In this document: one piece after another, positions 52,529 to 62,585 of the stretch
Layout of the letters: each line of letters begins with the position of its first letter
How positions within the stretch are numbered: position 1 is the stretch's first letter
Origin: Oidiodendron maius Zn
Taxonomy: Eukaryota > Ascomycota > Leotiomycetes > Myxotrichaceae
DNA: 64,000 bases
Reading direction: 5' to 3'
Assembly (NCBI GenBank): GCA_000827325.1
Contig: KN832887.1
Span: forward strand, 620,001-684,000
Made by a program: the position numbers and the translations under genes
The notes under the pieces: model-generated
Databases searched by the model: none
Told to the model about the DNA's origin: nothing
Seen by the model: the letters and a program-made list of their open reading frames with translations, nothing else

Positions 52529-53785
52529 GTAAATCCTCTCCATGTGTTGAAGCTACGTCACAACTGTCCATTCTCCAATAAAATGGCAAAGAAAGAAACC
52601 CTCATTACTTCCATGTTATTTCTCATTATGCCACATTGGGTTAACAGCTACTCTCAGTCGCGCCCTGGAGAGTTCTGTGTCGTAAAACAACGAGAACCGA
52701 ATTCTGAAGTCAACTGGAAGATAGCGAGAGATTAAGAGCCGCGAAGCCCGAACACCACACCTGCATTAAATAATTATATTTGATAATAATTTAACACTTG
52801 AACTAGATATTGTACTCGTACAACTGTCAAGCATTGCCTTCCATAGCACCTCCAGCAAGATCTCAATCCTCTTGGTTTAAAACAATATTGTCATCTTTTA
52901 GCTCGATCAGATTATAACCACAAGAGGCATATTGGGATAAGACATACGAGCTAAGAGCGACTAGTAACAAGTACAATGACATATGCAATGGTCACAACTG
53001 TCGCACCAGTGATTACTTCTGCAAGCACAGTGTTGACATTGACACCCGCAATATGGGCACACGCGTGAGCACTGCGTCGCAAAACATTAGCTCGACTGCT
53101 ATTAGATCTCTTGATAAGATCCAGGTCATACCATATTGACTTGACGTATGTATAGAAATATTTTAGGGCAGAGAAGCTTTGAAGTTGAATGAAGTTAAGT
53201 GAGATTGATGCCAGAGACGTGATTAAATAAAACCAAAGTTTGAAGTAAGAATTGCGTGAATAGAATAAACGGCTCCTAAAATACTCGAGCTTTGTGGGTG
53301 TATGTTTTACCCCGCCAGATGAGGAGATAACCACTTGCTTACGCAGATATGATAGGGCTGAGCCTCGAATGCAACATGTTTAGTCACAGGATGGTGACCA
53401 ATCTCGTAAAGAATAACCCATGTGAAGTGGTAGAGTTATATGGACATGACAGGTTATCACACCTGGCCTGCGTGGCTGACTTCGCTGGCCATTGGAAGGG
53501 AAGTTCAGCTGCATTCCATTCCCACCTTGCATGGGACAGAAGGACATAGTCTTATCAATACGGGGACCGACACGTGTCGAAGTAGATTCCACTCATTTGC
53601 GCATGTGAATCAAAGGAGCGATGACATGCGTTCCACTATATCCTTCTCGAAGGTTTCGGCATTAACTACAGTAAATGACAATGAATAAAAGCCATGGCTC
53701 ATTATTGGCTAAAGACTTGAAAAGCTTACGCTCTTTTATTATTATAATTAAGCTATTCAAGCACAGCGTAAACTAGTGAAAATCA
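52529..53785. other. spacer with doubtful hydrophobic minus frame
   Basis: A minus frame at 52951-53334 has one hydrophobic C-terminal segment (VITGATVVTIAYVIVLVTS) but no family or splice partner; not called. Confidence 0.35.
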
Positions 53786-54220
53786 CTAAAACCCTATGCC
53801 TTCAAGCGCAGGGATAATTTGTGTTAATCGTCTCTGTATTCTTCTAATAGTAGCTACCGTAGAGCTGCCTTTATCAATGCGGCTGCTCCTCAGAATATGC
53901 CATGTAGAACAGCTATAGAGAATCTGCGGTATAATCATCGCTCTATATACGTGTCGAAGATTGGTTGGTCCTGGACCTCGCATTGAAGCAGACAGGCGCT
54001 TTGTAAGTGTAGAAATAAGTTGTCCGGTTAAAAATATTTATGCCTGACAAGCAGACACCAAAGAGGTAAGGCTGGTGGGTATTTTGATGTAGCTGGTTCC
54101 TTTACTATTATGTACTGTGATCTCATCCTAGCGATTTACCAATGCTCACTTTGATCCAGCAGATAAGTTTTAGTATTTCTTATCTGGAATTGACTTTCTC
54201 GATCTCCTCCATCCAGTCAG
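53786..54220 (-). mobile_element. fragment of a Tad-like LINE (reverse-transcriptase 3' region)
   Basis: The minus-strand frame 53983-53786 reads LRHVYRAMIIPQILYSCSTW, IRRIQRRLTQIIPALEG. The motif 'xxYxAxxIPQMLYxxSxW...IQRRxxxxIxGA' lies between RT and RNase H in fungal Tad1-clade LINEs. Upstream (to about 54220) related residues occur in shifted frames with several stops. Neither end of the element is present. Old, dead fragment. Confidence 0.65.
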
Positions 54221-56091
54221 TTGGCCGTTGCCCTTCATATGTTAAGATTTGGTGACAAATCAATGCCTAGTTTCAAATGGGGCGTTGTCCTGAAAGGGAA
54301 AGTATATAGCTCACAGGATGCCCAAATACCACTCATCATGATTATCAAGTTTATCGATGGACGATATGTCTTCTCGAATAGGCGGTTTCCCAATGATTTG
54401 CATGCTAGACGCAGCAAAAAATGGCTGATGCCAAATGATTGACCCTCTAACCTCGGCACCACTGAAACGGACTGAGAGGCGTCCGTTGCTGCCAAGGATT
54501 GGTGCAACCCCGATCGGCGAAAAGGTTCTCCCTCCTTGTCGAACCGATCTAGATACGGGGGATGGCCTGCGCGACTCAACACCTCCACGCGTGCAGGCTG
54601 GAAATGTGGTACTCTTCGAGTGAAGAGTGTACTATGCAGCTAAGATTAGTCAACACGAGCCAGAGAGTATCAGGGAGCTCCACCTGATATATCACGCGAT
54701 TCTACTACATTCAAAATTCGACGCGCCGCATCAAGAATCAACATATCACGGGTGTTACTCCTGACATTGGTGTAGGCTTTGGATATGCTTACGGACTAGG
54801 TCAATTTCGCATTAACTCAGGCACGCGTTTTGGACTAAGGATTGCTAGTTTAGAGTCTGACATGATTTCCGCGCTCCTCCAGCAACTGCGAAACATGTAC
54901 CAGAAGGGGCCTCGGATTTCTGGATAGGGGGAGGTGTACACGGAATTTTGACCGGCGGATACAGCCAGCTATACTTGGAGGAAGGTATTCTGCGACGCGT
55001 TAATCTACAAAAGAGATAACCTGGGAGGTATAGACTCGAGACGCCCAGGGCAGAAATCAATCTAGACACGAGCACAATTATGAGTGCGCGTCGAGCATCC
55101 ATTGAGCCAGTGCACTGGCTGATACGCAGTTACAATAAGAGGCTGAACAGAACAATAATGGGCAGGATAAGGTTCATATCTGGTGTGCTCTATTAACGTT
55201 TAAGGAGTATGTGGACCTTATTTGAACCAGTTGTACTACAGAAACTCTGCAAGTACATAGTGTATACACAGAGAATGGAATGAAATTTTTTTAAAAAAAA
55301 TAATAAATAATAAATAAGATATTGGGGATTTTCGGTGAGGTCGCTATGATGTTAACGGCCTGGAAAACATATCCCAATGAGTGCTGACAGCCCCGCTAGT
55401 ATTTAAGTTGCGTCAATATAATATGGGCTTCTGTTGGGTAGGTACAATTGTGTCCACGGTAATGCAAGGGTTATGCGGTTATGCAGACACTCTGTACGTG
55501 ATCGTACGATTCAGGACTAGTTCCTGTAGATCTACCCCTTCATATTTATTCAGATTTTGGCCTCAAAATAGGTAGACCTCTCCAATATATTAAATGCAGA
55601 CCTGTCCTTCGCTTAGGTTACGAAATTGATGTATTAATAAACTCATGCGGTTAACTTGTGTCGATTTAGTCAAGGGACTGCGTCGATTTAGCTAGCCCCT
55701 GCGTATTACGAAGGCGGATAACCCCTGGTCGTCGGACCGACTGTCAGGACTAAATATACGCTGTATAATGTGTACCGCAGTATTAGACGTCAATTCCAAC
55801 ACGACAAATGCCTCAAAAGGCAGACATTCGAATGTGCGGTGAGGCATAATCTTTCCTATTGATACTCGCGACAATTTGAGTACAACGCAAAAAGGATAAC
55901 GGGAACGGTGGGGATACGAGAGCCTTAGTCGGGATGATCATAGAGTGAGTTGAATGCTCAAGGTTGAGAATTGAGCACATTGAAAAGACACTCACGACTA
56001 TACGGATTCGGCATATCTCCGTAGGCGGAAGGCGCCGAGCTGGAAGATCCATAGTCTTGTCTCCCCAATTGTCTCGTTGGTGGCAACAGAC
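54221..56091. other. 1.9-kb spacer, decayed
   Basis: Short frames only. 55285-55320 is an A/T run. No family recognised at 54.6-55.1 kb, although several short frames there look protein-like. Confidence 0.35.
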
Positions 56092-59000
56092 ATGGAGTCA
56101 CGGGAGACTCCAGTGCAGCCAGTCGGGCTAACGCTCTTGAGTGACCCTCCAAAAGCGGCGATTGAGTACGTAGGTCATTCTCGCTCAAAATCGGTGCCAG
56201 AAACTGACTTGAGATAGTATAGTGTTTGTTCACGGCCTACAAGGACATCCGCAATCGACCTGGACTTTAGAATCCAAGGCTAATCGAAGACTTCCTTCCA
56301 CGGAGCGCCGAGATCATTTTCCATTTCGCCTGTGGCTAAAAGACAAGAGCGCCGAATCGAAACTCTCTAACAAGGAAGAGGTGGTAGACGAGGCAAGTGG
56401 CAATGAAAGTAAAAGACAAATAGGAGCAGTCTTCTGGCCAAGAGACCTACTTAAGGACGATTTTCCAAATGCTAGGATAATGACCTTTGGCTACGACACA
56501 ACAATTATGCAAGGTTACCGTCCTGTGCATCAGGGCAATATCTTCTCTCATGCGAAAAATCTTCTCTATGGGTTAGAGTTAAAGAGGAGAAATGAAACGA
56601 AACGGGATCTTGTTTTTATCGCCCATTCGCTCGGCGGGATATTAGTTAAGGAAGTTTTACGACGCTCTGAATGCGATCCAGACCATAAAATTAACAAGAT
56701 ATTCATGTCAACGACTGGCATCTTCTTCTTCGGGACTCCCCATAGAGGAAGCGAGGAATGGGCTTCGTTTGGAGAAGGCATCGCGACCATTTCAAGTCGT
56801 CTCTTGGGTATGGATATGAATGCGACGGTCATTGGTGCGCTATTGCCTGGTAGCGCGGAACTTAAACTTTGCCAAGAAACATTTACAACTCAATGGGCAA
56901 AGCGTAGAGAAAGCCTCACCGTAAGAACTTTTCAAGAGTCGAAAGCTGTGATAGGCATTCGGTTTGGGGGAATAAATAAGCTGGTACGTCAATGTTCCGT
57001 GTGGTATCGCGCAATAGAGTGACGAGTACAATAGATTGTGCCACCGGACTCATCTACTCTCGAACACCCAAATGAGCGCGCTCGCACGATAGATGCAGAT
57101 CATATAAATATGGTAAAATTTAGCGGGAGGTATGATAGAACTTATGAGATGGTGAAAGGTGATATTGAAGAACTAGTCAGAAGGGCGGAAGAAATGGCTG
57201 GCAGGGCTGTGCCAGGTCTGTCTTAAACTCTCTTAAGGTTATAATACTATTAAGATTCTAACCAAAAAGAAGATCCAGCGCAGTCTGCATACAAAGATTA
57301 TGAAATGCAACAACGAATGAGCCGTACCACTGTTGACGCTAAGACGGTGCATCCTCCTTGTGAGTACACAACTTTGCTGATTTCTTATCTCCAAGCTACA
57401 TGCCTCTTTTTAAGCATGGGGTTCTCAGAGTGGATAGAGTCATTTGATATGTCCTTAATCCTGTATGGTGTCGTGATGAATTCGGGATATTTCTACCCTA
57501 TGAGACGATGTTTTTGAGCAGTGACTAATTTTGGATTAGTTAGTTCAATACCACTTACGGTACTACCTTTTGGTCGGAATAGAGAATTTGTTGGCCGAAA
57601 ATCTCAACTGGATCGACTCATTACAACTCTACATACCAATAAGACGGAAGACTGTCCATGTATTGCTCTAGTTGGTCTAGGTGGAGTTGGGAAGACCCAA
57701 ATTGCCCTAGAATGTGCATTCCGGCTCAAGACGATCTCTCCGACATGTTCCGTGTTTTGGGTCAGGGCAAGTGATCAAATGAGTTTTGATGACGCCTATC
57801 GCGATATTGGACAACAACTCCATATTCTTGAGCTTGAAAATGACAAAGCAGACATCAAGAGACTTGTCAAGAGGAGGCTGTCTCAGGAAAGCACAGGGAT
57901 GTGGCTTATGATTATAGACAGTGCAGATGATTTCGAAATGTTCTATAATAGTAACGATACTAACGTATCTGGCATATTATCAGAGTATCTTCCTTTTAGT
58001 ACTCTTGGTGCTATTCTATTTACGACTAGGGATCGTGAGGCTGCTACGAGATATACTAGCTCAAATGTGATTGAAGTAGATGAGATGAACAACACAGACG
58101 CAAGGGAGCTTCTTCGACACAGCCTCCAAAGCAAACAGCCAAATCAAGATGAAGAAGGAGTAACTAAACTTCTAAAATTACTTGTCAACCTTCCACTTGC
58201 AATTATGCAAGCAGTCGCATACCTCAACACAAGGGAGTGCACCATCACTGAATATCTCAGAATCTATGAAGAGAGCAGTGATAATGTTATTAAGTTACTA
58301 AGCCAAGACTTCAATGATGCGAGGCGATATCCAGGCATAAAGAATCCGGTTGCTACTACATGGTTCATCTCATTTGAGCAAATCCTAGTCCGAGATCCCC
58401 TGGCAGCAGATTATATTGCCTTTATTTCTTGTGTCAAAGAGCAAGATATTCCCCGAGATCTCCTGCCACCAGCGTCCGAGTTTGAGCAAAAAGAGGCACT
58501 TTACACTCTGAAAGCCTTTAGATTCATTAATGAGCATGGTGCGGAGTTATATAACATGCATCGACTAGTTCATCTAGCGGCCCAACAGTGGCTAAAACTC
58601 AAAGACAAATGGAACAGTTGGAATGAAAGTGCCCTTGAGCAGGTTGCGAGGGTGTTCCCCTTTCCTCAGCATGAGAATAGGGCTTTGTGGATGTTGTATC
58701 TCCCTCATGCACATTGTCTTATTGCGACCCTCAACATGGAGCTCAAGAGAACAAATGAGACAAACCAGTTGATAGCGGATTTACTGCACAAACTAGGAGA
58801 GTGTTCAAAAATAAAAGGTAATTACGCAACGGCTGAGGTCATGTACCGGCAAGCGTTACAGCTGAGGGAGACTGTGCTAGGGAAGGAACACCCGGACACC
58901 CTTACTAGTATGAGCAACCTTGCTGTATCACTTCACTGGCAAGGAAAATACGCTGTAGCCGAAGATATCCACCGGCAGACGTTGCATCTGAGGGAGGCCG

Positions 59001-59659
59001 TGCTTGAGAAGGACCACCCAGACACGCTCACGAGTATGAGTAACCTCGCCTTATCGCTTCACTGGCAGGGCAAGTATGCAGCAGCAGATACCATGCACCG
59101 GCAGACTCTAGAGCTTAGAAAGAAGGTGCTGAGAAGAGACCATCCTGATACTCTTAAGAGCATGAACAATCTCGCTTTATCACTTCACTGGCAGCGCAAG
59201 TATGCAGAAGCTGAAGCTATGCACCGGGACACTCTAGAGATTAGGATAAAAGAGCTTGGGAAGGACCACCTAGAAACGATTACAAGTATGAGTAACCTTG
59301 CCGTATCGCTTCAGTGGCAGAAAAAGTATGTAGAGGCCGAGACTATGCATCGACGGATTCTAGATATCAGGGAGAGGGTGCTCGGAAAGGACCACCCGCA
59401 AACGCTTACGAGTATGAACAACCTTGCTTTATCACGAAGCTGGCAGGGCAAGTACGCAGAAGCTGAGGCTATGCACCAGCAGACGTTGCAACTTAGGGAG
59501 ACTGTGCTAGGAAAGGAACACCCGGACACGCTCACAAGTATGAGAAACCTTGCCTTATCACTTAGACGCCAAGGTAAAAACGCGAAAGCAGAGGCTCTCC
59601 AACTTCATGTTCTAGAGCGTAGGGATGAGGTGCTAGGGGGGGCCACCCACATACGATAA
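56092..59659 (+). CDS. NLR-type protein: SesB-like serine hydrolase, NB-ARC, TPR (about 1046 aa)
   Basis: Exons 56092-56165, 56218-56983, 57035-57215 and, less surely, 57540-59659. Introns 1 and 2 (52 and 51 bp) have GTACGT donors. The third, 57216-57539, would be 324 bp, unusually long here. The first junction gives AAIDIVFVHGLQGHP. Residues 25-275 are a SesB/lipase-like alpha/beta hydrolase with nucleophile motif AHSLGG and FFGTPHRGS. The NB-ARC has Walker A GLGGVGKT (about 386-393), Walker B WLMIIDSAD and LFTTRD. Seven 42-residue TPRs follow from about residue 767. Fungal NLRs of this kind are thought to sense non-self and trigger a response through the N-terminal effector domain. The last repeat ends early: a G7 run at 59636-59642 shifts the frame, since one more G would continue HPHTITSIRN. 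Possibly still functional. Confidence 0.9.
58817..59659 (+). repeat. seven 126-bp tandem TPR-coding units
   Basis: Units start near 58817, 58943, 59069, 59195, 59321, 59447 and 59573, each 126 bp (42 aa: KYAEAEAMHRQTLELR..VLG, then HPDTLTSMSNLALSLHWQG). Units 1 and 6 are identical over LQLRETVLGKEHPDTLTSM, nearly so in DNA as well, which suggests recent exchange between units. The seventh is truncated. Confidence 0.93.
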
Positions 59660-60256
59660 CAAGCATACGAAATGTGACAAACTCCCGAGATGGAACTTCT
59701 ATAGACGGTTACGGCTATCTCGGATAAATTCTGTTGTGGGTGGAATGATATAAGCTTGCTCGCACCAGCTCTCCTCAGACCAAGGGATGGTAAATACCCT
59801 TAAAAGAGACGTTTAACGGTCCAAATCCTATCAATGATATAAACATTTAAGCGTCTCCCCGCCCATATCGGAAACCACCAAACCGGCAATCCTCTCTGGC
59901 ACGACAAATCATATTTAGATGCGCCGGATGCTGCTTCCTTCAACCATTCGCAGTTGCTCAAACTGTGATAGAATATCTTACTTATATAGCAGCGTTGTTG
60001 ATAGTTATTGACCTGCCCCTGAATTACTGATTTATCCAACAAGCGAGTGCCATGGTATTGTCCTCTTCCCAATTCCGAGTGTGTTCATGAATCCACGGCG
60101 TCGCATCATAGCCACCAATAACGTCCGCGTCGTGTACAATTTCGCGCGTCTTCGGCGGAAACCGAGAAGGCCACCGTAGATAATGAGATGCTCGATCAGA
60201 CTAAGTAATGACTTAACTTGTGGAGTTACAACTTATTGTATTCATACGGGTCTCTC
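59660..60256. other. spacer downstream of the NLR
   Basis: No coding support. Confidence 0.4.
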
Positions 60257-60478
60257 TGTTACTAATATAAGGCAGCAGAGGGCAGCCTACTAGGCACGGT
60301 ACGTGCCTAGTATGAGAGGGCTTTACTGCCTAGAGTATGACTCTAGGGCTGCCGATCAGGGCTGCCTAGAGGGGCTTTAGGGCTATATATTAGGGACTAC
60401 GCACCTCTGTAACCCTTAGTTATTTAGTTGATTCAGTACTCTCAATTCATACTATATTGCTGCCTGACCTCTGCAACA
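60257..60478. mobile_element. solo LTR of an LTR retrotransposon (fossil)
   Basis: A 222-bp unit starting TGTTACT and ending GCAACA (TGTT...AACA ends), flanked on both sides by the same 5 bp, CTCTC (60252-60256 and 60479-60483). Those are the marks of a single LTR left by recombination between two LTRs. It contains a 25-bp palindrome (60288-60312, TACTAGGCAC arms) and an AT-rich TATATATTAG. No internal region is present. The superfamily cannot be assigned from the LTR alone. The perfect target duplication suggests a moderate age. Confidence 0.8.
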
Positions 60479-61388
60479 CTCTCAAGTTTTTCTTCCAATT
60501 ATGTTGAATTTTCTCTCCTTCACTATTAGATTCAAGATTAGCTTCTAGACTATGACGGTTGTAATCGGAATGCATGAATGGAAAGTAGACTCCAATTACG
60601 TCCCCATCGGGAGATTACTCTACTACAGGAGAAAATTCGAAAGCTTCAAAGGCTAGATATCGAGAAAGCATATATAACTAGACACTACAAGGCAGATTAA
60701 GCAGGTTAGAAGCATCCCATTAATTAGACATAGAGATAAGACAACATCGGCATAAGCCCTTCTAGAATTCAAATCTAGAATTTACTACCGTTGCCCTCTA
60801 TCTGCTTCCGACAATGGCGCCCCAGACCTTCCCACACTCGGCTTCCATGTCATTAATAGAACAACCATTAAGCTGAGATAGGTGCATTGCTACAGTCTTA
60901 TTAGTGTGATAGCGGTGACCTTCCAAGACACTTAAAAGTTCTTTTTCTTCAGTAGGTGGCCACGACTAGGCCAAAAACTGTAATGGCCACATAATCTTTC
61001 TCGGCCTGGATTCTGAACTAGCAAGTATCCCAAATTCCTACTAATTTCTTGTCTGAAACCTAGACACCGTTTTGCTTGTCCCTTTTACGGAACAACGGCT
61101 TTACATCTCGTATGGGAAACCCGGACCGCTCCCTTGGAGAAGACGTCTTAATCGATTGAGCTTGGTCGAAGAAGGTTGTGGCCGCGACGATCCAGTGTCG
61201 TGTCAATATGATTAAGAGCATAGACATATAGATGCGCGATCCCTTGATGGTAAATATGCCTGAGGCGAGTTCCAATGTGTTCCAGGTGCGGCATGGTCCC
61301 GAAAGTTTTCACTCATGCAAAGTACGCAAATCCCCCAGTTTCGATGCAGAGAGCCCTATTTATAGGAGAGAGGTGAGAACAGTTTTCT
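60479..61388. other. spacer
   Basis: No coding or repeat structure recognised. Confidence 0.4.
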
Positions 61389-62312
61389 CTAGCCTTTATA
61401 GTAATAGCTGTCGGTGAGGGGTCTCATATTAATCGGCAATACTTTGGGGACCGCATTGGGTCCGTAAGCGGAAGCAAATGCATGCATCGATTTGCCGCGC
61501 TCCACGCTGACAACCATAGGTCTGAATGAGGTGGATGCTACTGAGGGTGGAGTTACTGTCGAAGCTAAGGAAACTGGGCTGCCACTTGACTGGAGAACCG
61601 GGGGCGCTGAAAGGGTCCTCTTGGCTTTCAGACTTTGCTCGTATCGTTCAACATCTCGTCTAATTCTTGCAGATATACTCTCGGGGGTCGTTGGAGTTTC
61701 GATACTGTCTTGCCATGCTCCAGACGTATAGATGGGCGATTGCGAGGGTGCAGAATTCGAAGGTTTGAAAACTAGTGGCGAGGCTCTAGGCGTATCGACG
61801 CTTGGTTGCGAAGGTGAAGAAAGAGGGATATCTGTCTTCGGTTTCTGCTTCTGCAGTGCAGAATTCGAAGTATTGGAAACTAGTGGCAAGGCTCTAGGCG
61901 TATCGACGCTTGGTTGCGAAGGTGTAGAGAGAGGGATATCTGTCTTCGGTTTCTGCTTCTGCAGTGCAGAATTCGAAGTAATGAAAATTCGTGGCGAGGC
62001 TCTAGGCTTATCGACGGTCGTCTCCGGTTTCTGCTTCTGCAGTGCAGAATTCGAAGTAATGAAAATTCGTGGCGAGGCTCTAGGCGTATCGATGGTCGTC
62101 TCCAGTTTCCGCCTCTGCAGTGCAGAATTCGAAGTAATGAAAATTCGTGGCGAGGCTCTAGGCGTATCGATGGTCGGTTGGGAAGGTGGAGAAAGAGGGG
62201 TACCTGTCTCCGGTTTCCGCTTCTGCAGTGGCCATTTGACCTTACGGCCTACCTTCTCTAATCTTCCTCGGATCCACTCTCTTTTCTTTGCCATAGAAGC
62301 AGACGGTTTCAA
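61389..62312 (-). CDS. disordered tandem-repeat protein (307 aa)
   Basis: Single minus-strand frame from the ATG at 62312; a second Met lies six residues in. The N-terminus is basic (MAKKREWIRGRLEKVGRKVK). Residues 40-200 are tandem repeats of 26-36 residues built on DTPRASPRIFITSNSALQKQ and a variant with an added TDIPLSSPSQPSV insert. A charged helix (SISARIRRDVERYEQSLKAK) follows, then a Ser/Pro-rich tail ending YYYKG. No domain recognised and largely disordered; the basic N-terminal helix and Ser-Pro sites could suit a regulated cytoplasmic or nuclear adaptor, which is speculation. The opposite strand is also open over 61732-62418, so the coding strand is a judgement based on composition. 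Divergent from the 62586 gene with 273 bp between starts. Confidence 0.6.
   Translation of the reverse strand: MKPSASMAKKREWIRGRLEKVGRKVKWPLQKRKPETGTPLSPPSQPTIDTPRASPRIFITSNSALQRRKLETTIDTPRASPRIFITSNSALQKQKPETTVDKPRASPRIFITSNSALQKQKPKTDIPLSTPSQPSVDTPRALPLVSNTSNSALQKQKPKTDIPLSSPSQPSVDTPRASPLVFKPSNSAPSQSPIYTSGAWQDSIETPTTPESISARIRRDVERYEQSLKAKRTLSAPPVLQSSGSPVSLASTVTPPSVASTSFRPMVVSVERGKSMHAFASAYGPNAVPKVLPINMRPLTDSYYYKG
61753..62205 (-). repeat. five tandem coding repeats with 108- and 78-bp periods
   Basis: The marker GAATTCGAAG occurs at about 61753, 61861, 61969, 62047 and 62125, so spacings are 108, 108, 78 and 78 bp. The short form lacks a 30-bp piece (coding about ten residues). All periods are multiples of three, keeping both strands open. 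Confidence 0.9.
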
Positions 62313-62585
62313 ACATTTGAAGGAGAGCTTGCCGTATGGGGTTGGTGATCTTCGTATAAAAGCGGGCGGGTTCGACTGGAGTTATATGTTGACAAATCTC
62401 TCACTTCTGCCGATGTAACGTAAACGCTGTTAAATACAGGGGCCGGCAGATCACATGCTCTCAGCTGCTGCGGCAGCTCTGCATTTCCCATCAAGATCTC
62501 GGCGATGATTTGTTGGCGATAAAAGTGGGATACTATTTTTATAACACCCAATTTTCCATATCCTCCAGGGGACGGGCTGAAATCT

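Noticed and set aside
52951-53334. 127-aa minus-strand frame with a C-terminal hydrophobic helix
   Set aside because: AT-rich DNA readily gives hydrophobic residues; no family or upstream exon found.
56222-56230. Start of the NLR at the GTG near 56222
   Set aside because: An upstream exon (56092-56165) with a GTACGT donor joins in phase and restores DIVFVHGLQGHP, the usual family opening.
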